From the NCBI GenBank assembly GCA_949710005.1, contig OX453286.1, forward strand, positions 13,429,742-13,493,741: a DNA stretch of 64,000 bases, written 5' to 3'. Positions 1 to 11,600 of the stretch are shown one piece after another; within the stretch, counting starts at the first letter, position 1; the number at the start of each line of letters is the position of its first letter. Both the position numbers and the translations under genes were made by a program. The notes below the pieces were generated by a model, which saw nothing but the letters and a program-made list of their open reading frames with translations, was not told the DNA's origin and searched no databases. This DNA is from Ricordea florida. Taxonomy: Eukaryota > Cnidaria > Anthozoa > Corallimorpharia > Ricordeidae.

Positions 1-1718
1 ATATGGGTAATTAGGTATACAGATGGGCTAATCAGGTAAACAGATAGGCTAATTAGGCAAATAAATAGACTAATTAGATATATATATATAAACTAATTAG
101 AAAAACGTGTATGCACAAAAAGAGTATCAGGTAAAAGTGTATGCTAATAAGGCTAATTAGATAAATAGATAAACTAATTAGAAAACTATATGGGCTAGTT
201 TAAGATTTAGGCTAATTGAATAAATTATAGGCCTATCAGGTACATCCTTAAGCCAGTCCCGTATATGCATAGGCTAATCAAGTAAGCCTAGCTCCTAATC
301 AGGTTAACACATAGGCTAACTAGGTAAAACTATAATGCAGTAGGGGAAACATGTAGGTTCATAAGCAAATATATAGACTAATTAAATAAATATATAACCT
401 AACTAAGAAAGTATATGGGTAATTAGGTATACAGATGGGGTAATCAGGTAAACAGATAGGCTAATTAGGCAAATGAATAGACTAATTATATATATATATA
501 TATATAAAAACTAATTAGAAAAACGTGTATGCAGAAAAAAGTTTAAGATAAATGTGTATGCTAATTAGGCATATTAGACATAAAGATAAACTAATTAGAA
601 AAATATATGGGCTAGTAGAATATTTAGGCTTATTAAATATATCATAGGCCTATTAGGTAAATCCTTAAGCCAGTCCGGTATATGCATAGGCTAATCAAGT
701 AAGCCTAGCTCCTAATCAAGTTAACACATAGGCTAACTAGGTAAAACTATAATGCAGTAGGGGAAACATGTAGGTTCATAAGCAAATATATAGACTAATT
801 AAATAAATATATAACCTAACTAAGAAAGTATATGGGTAATTAGGTATACAGATCGGCTAATCAGCTAAACAGATAGGCTAATTAGGCAAATAAATAGACT
901 AATTAGACATATATATATATATATAAACCTATTAGAAAAACGTGTATGCAGAAAAAGTGTATCAGATAAAAGTGTATGCTAATTAGGCAAATTAGATAAA
1001 TAGATAAACTAATTAGAAAAATATATGGGCTGGTAGAATATTCAAAGTAATTGAATATATTATAGGCCCATCAGGTACATCCTTAAGCCAGTCCGACATA
1101 TGCATAGGCTAATCAAGTAAGCGTAGCTGCTAATCAAGTCAACACATAGGCTAACTAGGTAAAACTCTGAGGCAGTAGGGGAAAATGGTAGGTTGATAAG
1201 CGAGTATACAGACTAATTAGATAAATAGATAAACTAATTAGGAAAGTATATGGGTAATTAGGTATACAGATTGGGTAATCAGCTAAACAGATAGGCTAAT
1301 TAGGCAAATAAATAAATAGATAAACTAATTAGAAAAATATATGGGCTGGTAGAATATTCAGGTTTATTGAATATATTATAGGCCTATCAGGTACATCCTT
1401 AAGCCAGTCCGATATATGCATAGGCTAATCAAGTAAGCCTAGCTGCTAATCAAGTCAACACATAGGCTAACTAGGTAAAACTATCAGCCAGTAGGGAAAG
1501 AGGTAGGTTTAAAAGCAAATATAAAAACTGATGGGCTAATTAGGTATACAGATAGGCTAATTAGGCAAATAAATAGACTAATTAGATATATATATATAAA
1601 GTAATTAGAAAAACGTGTATGCAGAAAAAAGTATCAGATGAAAGTGTATGCTAATTAGGCAAATTTGATATATAGATAAACTAATTAGAAAAATATATTG
1701 GCTAGTAGAATATTTAGG
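1..1718 (-). repeat. 21-bp minisatellite array, reverse orientation (end of a preceding unit)
   Basis: The sequence is built from variants of a ~21-bp monomer read here as the complement (ggctaattaggcaaataaat and similar). It is organised in higher-order units of about 410 bp: the phrase gtatatgggtaattaggtat recurs near 412, 829 and 1248. Each unit holds a short (TA)n run and a tgcataggctaatcaagtaa segment. No gene is seen. The orientation flips abruptly at 1718/1719. Confidence 0.9.
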
Positions 1719-2173
1719 CTCTGATACACTTTTTCTGCATACACGTTTTTGTAATTAGTTTATATATATATATATATATCAAATTAGTCTATTTATTTGC
1801 CTAATTAGCCTATCTGTTTACCTAATTTGCCCATCTCTATACCTAATCACCCATATTCTTTCCTAATTAGTTTATCTATTTATCTAATTAGTCTATATAT
1901 TTGCTTATGCACCTACATTTTTTCCTACTGCCTGATAGTTTTACCTAATTAGCCTATGTGTTGACTTGATTAGCAGCTAGGCTTACTTCATTAGCCTATG
2001 CATATATCGGACTGGTTAAAGAATGTACCTGAGAGGCCTATGATATATTTAATTAGCCTATATATTCTACTAGCCCATATATTTTTCTAATTAGTTTATC
2101 TATATATATCTAATTTGCCTAATTAGCATACACATTTATCTCAGACTTTTTTCTCCATACACGTTTTTCTAAT

Positions 2174-2205
<32 letters not shown>

Positions 2206-5200
2206 CTAATAAGTCTATTTATTTGCCTAATTAGCCTATCTGTTTACCTGATTAGCCCATCTGTATACCTAATTACCCATATACTTTCCTAATAAGTTTA
2301 TCAATTTATCTAATTAGTCTATATATTTGCTTATGAACCTACCTTTTTCCCCTACTGCATTATAGTTTTACCTAGTTAGCCTATGTGTTGACTTGATTAG
2401 AAGCTAGGCTTACTTGATTAGCCTATGCATATACCGGACTGGCTAAAGGATGTACCTGATAGGCCTATGATATATTTAATAAGCCTAAATATTCTACTAG
2501 CCCATATATTTTTCTAATTAGTTTATCTATTTATCTATTTAGCCTATTTATTTGCTTAAGAGCCTACCTTTTTCCCCTACTGCCTGATAGTTCTACCAGG
2601 TTAGAGTATGTGTCTACTTAATTTGCAGCTACGCCTTACTGATTACCCTATGTATCTACCGGACTGGCTCAAGGATGTGCCTGATAGGCCTATCAAATAT
2701 TGAATTAGCCTCATTATTTTATTAGCCCATATATTTTTCTAAGTAGTTTATTTATTTATCTAATTATCTTATGTATTCGCCTAATAAGCCTTTCTAGTTA
2801 GCTGATTGGCTTATATGTTTTCTTAATTAGTCTCTTTATCTATCTAATTATACTTGGTATTTGCCTTATGTGCCCTTTTTGCACCTGACTTCTCGACTGG
2901 TTTATCTAGTTGGTTTTCACTTAATTAGCAGGTATGCTTACCACATTAGCCTATGTATCTATCGGACTGGCTTATGGATGTACCTGATTTTCCTATGATA
3001 TATTCTATCAGCCTATTTACCTGATTAGCCCATATGTTTTCTTAATTGGTTTATCTATTTATCTAGTTAGCCTATATATTTGCCTATGAACCTACCTTTT
3101 CCCTTATTTCTTGATAGTTTTACCTAATTTAGCCTACATGTCTACTTGGTTAGCAGCTATGCTTAACTGATTAGCCTATCTATCTAGTGGACTCGCTTAT
3201 AGATGCGCCTGATTGGCATATGAGATATTTGATTAACGGATTTACCCGAAAACTCAATATATTTTCCAAATTAGTATATTTATTTATCTAATTAGCCTAT
3301 GTATTTGTCTAACTTGCCTATCTTTTTGCCTGATTGCCTGATAGTTTTACCTAGTTAGCCTATGTGTAAACTTGATCAGCAGCTAGGCATACTTGATTAG
3401 CCTATGCATATACCGGACTGGCTAAAGGATGTACCTGATAGGCCTATGATATATTTGATTAGCCTTATTATTTTATTAGGCCATATATGTTTCTATTTAG
3501 TTTATATGTATATCTAATTAGCCTAATTACGATACAGTTTTATCTGATACTTTTTTCTGCATACACGGTTTTCTAATTACTTTATATATATATATCTAAT
3601 TAGTCTATTTATTTGCCTAATTAGCCTATCTGTATACCTAATAATGTTTATATATATATATATATAATTAGTCTATTTATTTGCTTAATTAGCCTATCTG
3701 TTTACCTGATTTTCCCATTTGTATACCTAATTACCAATATACGTTCCTAATTAGTTTATCTATTTATCTAATTAGCCTATGTCTTTGATTAAGAACCTAC
3801 ATTTTCCGCTACTGCCTGATAGTCTTATCTGGTTAGACTACTATGTGTCTACGTAATTTGCAGCTACTCCTTACTAATTAGCCTATGCATATACCGGACT
3901 GGCTAAAGGATGTACCTGATAGGCCTATGATATATTTAAGTAGCCTAAATATTCTACTAGCTCAGATATTTTTCTAATTAGTTTATCTACATATCAAATT
4001 TGCCTAATTAGCATTATTTTAAATCTGATTGGCCCATCTATATACCTAGTAAGCCTAACTATTTGTCTAATTGGCTTATATCTTTCTATATTTAGTTTGT
4101 GTGTTTATCTAATTAGCCTATCTATTTGCCTAATTAGTTCTATTTTTACCTGAGTTGTTGATGGGTTTAGCTAGTTAGGCTATGTGTTTACTTGATATTT
4201 TTTAATCAATTTATCTATCTATCTCATTGGCCTCTGTACATTCCTTATAAGCCTATCTATTTGCCTGATTGGCCCATCTATCTACCTTATTAGCCTAACT
4301 ATTAACCTAACTAACTTATATATTTCCCTAATTAGTCTGTTTATTTATCTAATTTGCCTATGTATTTGCTTATTAGCCTATCTTTTAACCTGACTTCTTG
4401 ACTGGTTTAAATAGGTGGCCTATGTTTTTTACCTGATTAGCAGCTAGGCTTAACTCTTTTCCATCCAACTCACCATCATTAATTCATATATGAATCATGA
4501 TTTAGAAAACTCACCAAAATATTACGTTACTTCCTATTGCTTCCAAATTTGGCACACAGGAAGTAAATGAATGCACCCAATTACCTGATGAATTTTAGCT
4601 TGTATGCTTTAGTGACAGATGCGTGACGAATTTTTAAATTCTGATTTTAGAGCGCGAGGAAGGGTTAAGGAGGAGGGTTTTCCCTATCATTTGACATCAT
4701 TTTCTGATGGACATTCCCATATGGATATAGCTACCCGGAAATTTTGACAAACAAACTTTTATCGATTTTTTGTTTGTAAAAATGGCTTATAGAAATTAAA
4801 TTGTATTAAATTCTGTATTTGTTATTTTTCAAGCAAATTTGAAAGAAATGATACCAGATAAAAAGAGAAAACTTTTTTCCTTTAACTTTTTTCAGCAGTT
4901 GGCTGGCGTCCTGGTTTTTGGGGATTTATATGCAAATTGTATGCATACGTTGTGTAAACTTGGCAAAATGCAAGATTTTTTGGGAAAATATTATTGCCTA
5001 CTTGAATGTGAAATATACATGTTTGAAAAGCCTATTTTGTACCCTACAAAATGAGGTATATCTTTGATCACTGCTGTAAATATTTGCGGAGATATTAAAT
5101 AAAAATGAAATGTCCGTCAATTTGCTTGATTTTTGGGCGTATGGAAAAAAATTAACTGATTAACTTATGTTTCTACCGGACTGGCTTATGGATGTACCTA

Positions 5201-7290
5201 ATTGACCTATGATAAATTCAAATAGCCTAATTATCTGATTAGCCCATATATTTGTTTAGTTGGCGTATCTATTTATGTAATGAGCCTAAATATTTGCCCA
5301 ATTAGATATTTTTAAGTTATTGCGTGATAGTATTACCTAGTTAAGTAGCTATGCTTACCTGTATAGCCCATGTATCTACCGTACTGGCTTATTTATGTAC
5401 CTGATTGACCTATGATATATTTCATTAGCTTATTAACCTGATTAGCTTATATATTTTTCTAATAATTTTATCCATTTATTAAAATAAGGCTCTTTATTTT
5501 CTTAATTAGCCTATCTATTCACCTGATTGGCCTCTCTTAATACCTAATTAGCCTAAGTATTAACCTGATTAGCTTAGCAATTTTTTCCTAATTGGCCTCC
5601 GCATTTATGCAATTAGCCTATGCATTTGCCTTATAAGCCTATCTTTTTTCTTGACTTCATGACTGGTCTAGATAGTAGCCCTATGTTTTAAATTAATTAG
5701 CAGCTATCCTTAAGTGATTAACCTATGTATCTACCGGACTGGCTAATTGATGTACCTGATTGACCTATGATATATTCGATTACCCTACTTACCTGATGAG
5801 CCCATATATTTTCCTAATTAGTTTAATTATTTATCTAATTAGCCTATATATTTGCCTAATTAGCCTATCTTTTTACCTTATTGCCTAAAGGTTTTAACTA
5901 GTTAGCCTATGTGTCTACTTGATAAGCAGCTATGCTTACCTGTTTAGCCTATGTATCTACCGGGTTGACTTATTGATGTACCTGATTGGCCAATGATATA
6001 TTCGATTACCCTATCTAGCTTATTCGCCAAAATATTTTCCTAATTAGTTTACCTGTTTATCTATGTAACCTATATATATGCTAATTAGTCTTATAAGCTT
6101 GTTTAAATCCCTAATTGATTTTTTAACTTATTTAATTAGCCTATCTGTTTACTTGATTAGCAGCTATGCTTTACTGATTAGCCTATGTATCTATCGGATT
6201 CATTTCAGCATGTACCTAATAGGATTATGATGTATTCGATTAGCCTATTTACCTGATTAGCCATAGTTCTTAAATTATTTTATTTTTATACCGAATTAGC
6301 CTCTCTATTAGCCGAATTAGCCAATATAGTAACCCGATAAATTTATATTTAATTAACTAGTCTTTTTCTTTATCTAATTAGCCTATTAATTTGCTTTATT
6401 AGCCTGTCTTCTTACCTGACTTCTTGACTGGTTTATATAGTTGGGCTATGTTTTTACTTGATTAGCAGCTATGCTTTACTGATCTACCTATGTATCTACC
6501 GGATGTACCTGATTGGCCTATAATAAATTCGATTAGCCTTATCTTTTTACCTTATTGCCTAATAGTTTTACCTAGTTAGCCTATGTGTCTACTTGGTTAG
6601 CAGCTACGCTTAACTGATTAGCGTATGTATCTACCGGATATATTCGATTAGACCACTTACCTGATAAGCCCATATATTTTCCTAATTAGTTTATCTTTAT
6701 CTATTTTGCCTATATTTTAGAATTAGAGTATGCTTTCACCTGATTGCACCGATCTATATACCTGATTAGCCTAACTATTTAGCTGATTAGCTTATATATT
6801 ACCCTAATTAGTTTCTTTATCTATTTAGCTTATTTATTTGCCTAATTAGCCTATGTTTCTTCCTGACTTCTTGATGGGCTTACCTAGTTAGCCTATCTGT
6901 CTATTTGATTAGCAGCTATGCTTACCTGACTAGGCTAGGTATTATCTGAATTGCTTATTGATGTACCTGATTGGCCCTTGATATATTTGATAAGCTTATT
7001 TAGTTACCTTATTGGCTCATATATTTACCCAACTAGTTTGTAAGTATTTGCCTGTTAAGTTTCTCTATTTCCCTGGTTGCCTGATAGATTTAGCTGACTG
7101 TCCTATGATGGCACTGATTGGCAGATTTGTTTACCTTATTTGCCTATTTATTCACAGTATTAGCCTATCTGCTCACATGTACTCTGAAATCAGCATCATT
7201 GGTCTATGTATTTGCCTGATTAGCCTCGCTATTTTCCTGATTAGGAGGTAGGTGTTAGCTGGTTAGCCCATGGATATACTCGACTAACCT
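1719..7290 (+). repeat. 21-bp minisatellite array, forward orientation (left arm of palindrome copy 1)
   Basis: Tandem variants of cctgattagcctatgtattt make up this stretch. The first ~0.9 kb follows the ~410-bp higher-order unit with (TA)n tracts. Nearer the A block the array becomes irregular, with the phrase taccggactggcttatggat recurring every ~200-350 bp. A ~0.7-kb foreign insertion interrupts it at 4454-5151. Open frames here are short and hydrophobic because 21 bp equals seven codons; I do not call them genes. Confidence 0.9.
4454..5151. mobile_element. Small non-autonomous DNA transposon flanked by TTAA(CT)
   Basis: This ~0.7-kb segment lacks the minisatellite motif and interrupts it. 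The sister array at about 26905-26925 gives the empty site (gcttaactgattaac). The sequence TTAACT occurs at 4450-4455 and again at 5152-5157, so a 4-bp TTAA or 6-bp TTAACT target duplication is present. The ends are weakly inverted: TTTTCCAT near the left end and ATGGAAAA near the right. The TTAA target is typical of piggyBac and Kolobok families, but there is no transposase and the 71-codon frame at 4839-5054 has no recognisable domain. Family assignment is open. Confidence 0.6.
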
Positions 7291-8340
7291 AGATTTGTGT
7301 TAGCAGGTATAGATGTTAAGTTATTGCGGGAAGCAAAGGAAATTTACTTAGTGTGTAAAGGGAAGTGAAGAGCACGTCACTACAAAATAATGGAAAAACA
7401 CCTGATAAAATGAATTGGCGCGGAATGTGGAGATAGGAGAGTACCTTCATTTGTGGATAACATGTGGCTTAGACTTTAAAAAATGATCTTATTTTGTTTA
7501 GACTCTACACACCTTTCGCGAGGGTTAGGCATACACGGATTGGATTTTTATTTATTAGTAAGTGTTGCTGATTTTGGAACAAGATGTAACAGATGATTTT
7601 TCCAGGATTTGGTAAATGTCCTAGGACCGGCAAATCCCTACTACTCGTGTTAATACACCCAGGCTTACCACTTTTCGTAAGAAAACATTTGGCTCCGAAT
7701 TACGCAATGAAACCCTGGTTTTACTAAAACGTGAGATCTCCCATGCACTTAGATCTCTTCTTGATGAGTTACTTTGCATTGAAGATACCAAAGCTATGCG
7801 CATTGGCAGGATCACTTCGAAGTACAATCCCAATAGTGATCACAGGCAACCTCGATGCCGCCTTTCTCCCCATTCTTCTCTATTCTCTGCAAAAACGGCC
7901 GGATGCCCACATACCACTCAACCTGATGGCTTATTATTACCCACCTGACCATGTCTGCCGACCGTAGGCTCGGTCACACATATTGATAGATGACCCTAAG
8001 AATATCGGTGTTGAGTACGAGTCTTTTGATTAGAGCAGTGACCTTACAGTTCCACCAGTTGTAATTAAGGAGCATAGTCCGATCACCAGTCCCTAGCACC
8101 TTCTATCATGATAACCCCGTGGAACTGACACACCAACATACAACCTGATGCTGTCTCCGTCGGCGATTTAGTAAGAATAAATTGAAAATTTGTGAGAAAT
8201 ACCTCGTCGTCAGCGCCGGTGCAAAAGACTGCAACAGTTGTGTGCATCTCAGTTGCTTTTCCTAGAGTTGTTCTAGAATAGGCTCATTATGTTTCTATAT
8301 TTAGTCTCTTATCTTTGCAGGCACCCTTAGTTTACTTGTA
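7291..8340 (+). repeat. A block, forward (copy 1 left arm)
   Basis: This non-tandem sequence joins the minisatellite to satellite B and recurs five times in the window (also near 15650-14561, 29081-33670, 42190-41121 and 55701-56760), differing by a few percent by eye. It is richer in G+C than its surroundings. Frame 7625-7948 (+) is open for about 107 codons and reads like protein (for example LLKREISHALRSLLDEL) but lacks an upstream ATG. It is followed by a second open stretch in another frame. An antisense 70-codon frame (7621-7833) overlaps it and is taken as a shadow. Confidence 0.75.
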
Positions 8341-11300
8341 AGCTTAAATGGTAGGATGTAGAGAGAGAGCTAGGAGGCAACTTGCCACTTCTGTTTCTAC
8401 ACAGATGGTGACATTATATTACTTTACTAAGAAGTGTATCACATTGTTGGTTTTCATGTCTTAAACTGCAAATAGTACAATTTTCGCGTATTAGAAACCA
8501 TTTTTCACTTTAACAATAAAATGGTTCCGAACAAATCGTAAAGGAAATGCATTTCCGCAAAAAAAAGTAACGTAGCTGCTCTTTCTTGTGCGTGAAACTT
8601 GCTACTTCTGTTAACACACAAAGGCTGAAATTCAATGACTTTTTTAGAAAGTCTTTTACAATTTTGGTTTTGGATGGTTGAAACTCCGAATGACATTTCT
8701 TGTATTGGGCCTATTTCAGAAAGCATGTTTCCTGGAAATCTCTTTCCACACAATTGGTGACATTCTATGACATTTGTAGAAAGTCTTTCACATTGTTGCT
8801 TTATATTGTTGAAACTCTGAATGACACTATTAGCATTAGGCATATTTCAGAAACCATGTTTCTAGCTTAATCGGCAGAGATAAAATGTTTCCAGGCAAAT
8901 ATTACGCATCTCCGTGCAGCGCAATAACGTAGCTGCTATTTGTGTGTGTTGAGCTTGCTTCTTGTCTTTCCACAGAAATGGTGACATTCTATGTCTTTTG
9001 TAGAAAGTCTCTTACATTGTAGGTTTTGGATGGTTGAAACTAGGAATGACATTATTTGCATTGGTCACTTTATAGAATTCATGTTTTCACCTTAAAATCA
9101 TTTAAATAAAATGTTGCTGGGCAAATAAGAAAAGGGAGGTATTTCCGTGCACGCAATGACGTAGCTGCTATTTCTTGTGTGTTTAACTTGTTGCGTCTCT
9201 TTTCACACAAACGGTAAACATTCCATGGCTTTTGCACAAAACTTTTATATTGTTTAAAATAGCATGTTTCCAGCTTACTTAATATAAAATTAAATGTTGC
9301 AGGACCAATCATGAAGGGAACGCATTTCCGTGAAGGGCAATAACGTAGCTCCTATTTGTCGTGATTTCAACTAATTTGTTGTGTGTTTAACTTGTTACTA
9401 ATTTTTTCACACAAAGGGTGAAATTCTATGACTTTTGTAGAAAGCCTTTACCATCGCTGCTTGTGAATGGTTGAGACTTAAAGATACATTACTTCAGTTG
9501 TGCATTTTCAAGAATTTATGTTTTACCCTGAATATTAAAGTAATATAATGTTGCAGGTTCAATTGTGACAGGGTCACATTACCGTGCAGGGCCTTAACTT
9601 AGCTGTTACTTCTTTTGCGTGCAGCTTCCTACTTCAGTCTCCACTCAAGTTGTGACATTGTATGACTTTTTTTCACAGAAATAAAATGTTGAATGAGAAA
9701 TCGTAAGGGGGCTCATTTCCGTACAGCGCGATAACGTAGCTGCTATTTGTTCTTCGTGCAACTTGCTACTTCTGTTTCCACACACAAGGCGACATCTTAC
9801 CACTTTGCAAGAAATTTTATTAAATTGTTAGTTTTTGATGTCTTATGCTGCAAAGGACACTATTGGCATTAAGTGGTTTTCAAAAACTATTGTTAAAATA
9901 AGTATCACGGAAATAAAATGTGTGCCTGAAAAATCGGATATTACGCCCAGCGTTATAACGTAGCTGCTATTTGTTGTTCGTACAACTTGCTACTTCTGTT
10001 TCCACACAAAGGCTAAAATTCTATGACATTTGTAGGAAGTCTTTTACGTTGTTGGTTTTGGACAACTGAAACTCTGAATGACATTATTTTTCATTAGGCA
10101 CTTTTTAGAAACAATGTTTCCAGCTTAATATTACAGAAATATAATGTTGTCCCGGTAATAATAGAACGGACGCATTTCCGTGCCGAATACTAGCTATTTG
10201 TTGTGTGTTTAACTTGTTACTTGTCTTTTCACACAAAGGCTGACATTCTTTGACTTTTGTAGAAAGTCTTTTACGGTATTGCTTTTGAATGTTGGTAATT
10301 CTTAATGACATTGTTTACCTTGGATACTTCTTAGAAACAATGTTTCTTGCTTAATATTACAAAAATAAAATGTTACTAAGCAAACAATAAAAGGGAGGCA
10401 TTTCCGTGGCGAGCATTAACGTTGCTGCTATTTGCTGTACGTGCAATCCTGCTACTTCTGTTAGCACACAAATGCTGACATTCTATGACTTTTGTAGAAA
10501 GTCTCTTACATTGTTGATTTTGAAAAGTTGATACTCAGAATGACATTACCTGCATTAGGCAATTTTCAAAACTCATGTGTTCAGCTTAATATCACAAATG
10601 GGACGTATTTCGGTTAAGCGCCATAACATGGTTGCTGATTGTTGTGTGTGCAACTTGTTAGTGTTGTTTCCACATGGCAGGGCGACCTTTCATCACTTTA
10701 CAAAAAGTTTATTAACTTTTTAGTTATTGATGTCTAATATTGCAATTTGACACTATTTGCATTAAGTGCTTTTCAGAAACCTTGTTTTCAGTTTAGAATC
10801 ACAGAAATAAAATTTTGCCGACAAAATCGTAAAAGTGAGGCGTTTTCGCACAGGACAACACGTAGCTGCTATTTGTTGTGGTACAACTTGCATCTTCTGT
10901 TTCCATTCAAAGTGTGAAATTGTATGACTTTTGTAACAAGTCTTTTACATTGTTGGTTTTTCATAGTTAAAATCCGAATGTCACAATTTTCAATAATCTC
11001 TTGTCAGAATTCATGTTAATAAAATGTTATAGGACAAATCGCGAAGCGGACGCATTTCCGTGTGGCGCAATAAGGTAGCTGTTATTTGTTGTGCGTCTAA
11101 CTTGTTACTTCTCTTTCCACATAAAGGGTGACATTCTACTAGTTTACTAGAAACTCTATCGCATTGTTAGTTTTGGATGTGTCTTACTGAGCGCTTCTCA
11201 GAATATCGTAAACGGGAAGCTTTTCCGCACAGCGACATAACGTAGCTGCTATTTGTTCTGCGTGCAACCTACTAAATCTATTTTCACACAAATTGTGACA

Positions 11301-11600
11301 TTCTACCAGTTTTTAAGAAAGTCTTTCACATTGTTGGATTTGATTAGTTGAAACTCTGAATGATATTATTTGCATTTGGCACTTTTCAGAAACCATCAGG
11401 TTAATATCACAGAAATAAAATATTGCAGGACAAATCGCGACTGGGACGCATTTCCGTGCAGCGCAATAACGTAGCGCCTCTCGGTTGCGTATGCAACATT
11501 TTACATGTTTCTACACAAATGGTTACATTCTAGGACTATTCTAGCAAATGTATCATATTGTTGATTTTGGTAGGATTTTACTGCGAATGACATAGTTTGC
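8341..11600 (+). repeat. Satellite B, forward (~230-bp monomers)
   Basis: About 14 diverged monomers lie here. Each contains aataacgtagctgctatttg, a cttctgtttccacacaaagg segment, a gacattctatgacttttgta segment and a tgacattatttgcattgggc segment. The cgtagctgc landmark recurs near 8572, 8926, 9160, 9344, 9735, 9958, 10861, 11074, 11237 and 11471, mostly 210-235 bp apart. Individual monomers are lost or extended. No gene is seen. The last part (10290-11600) lies inside the palindrome spacer. Confidence 0.88.

Noticed and set aside
4580-4625. A second hammerhead core (ctgatga near 4585, also near 5790)
   Set aside because: No GAAA box or complementary stems follow at the right distance.
7012-7251. 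Hydrophobic 60-80-codon frames rich in ISL/YLI (also near 16423, 17534, 20253, 28840, 42214, 55427 and 62908), resembling small membrane proteins
   Set aside because: They are the 21-bp minisatellite read in its stop-free phase; hydrophobicity follows from the repeat and no start or conservation beyond the repeat is seen.
8505-8843. Frames in satellite B (MPNANSVIQSFNN type, also near 13972, 33983, 40542 and 57040)
   Set aside because: They pass through non-coding monomers with indels that differ between copies; no domain and no constant length.
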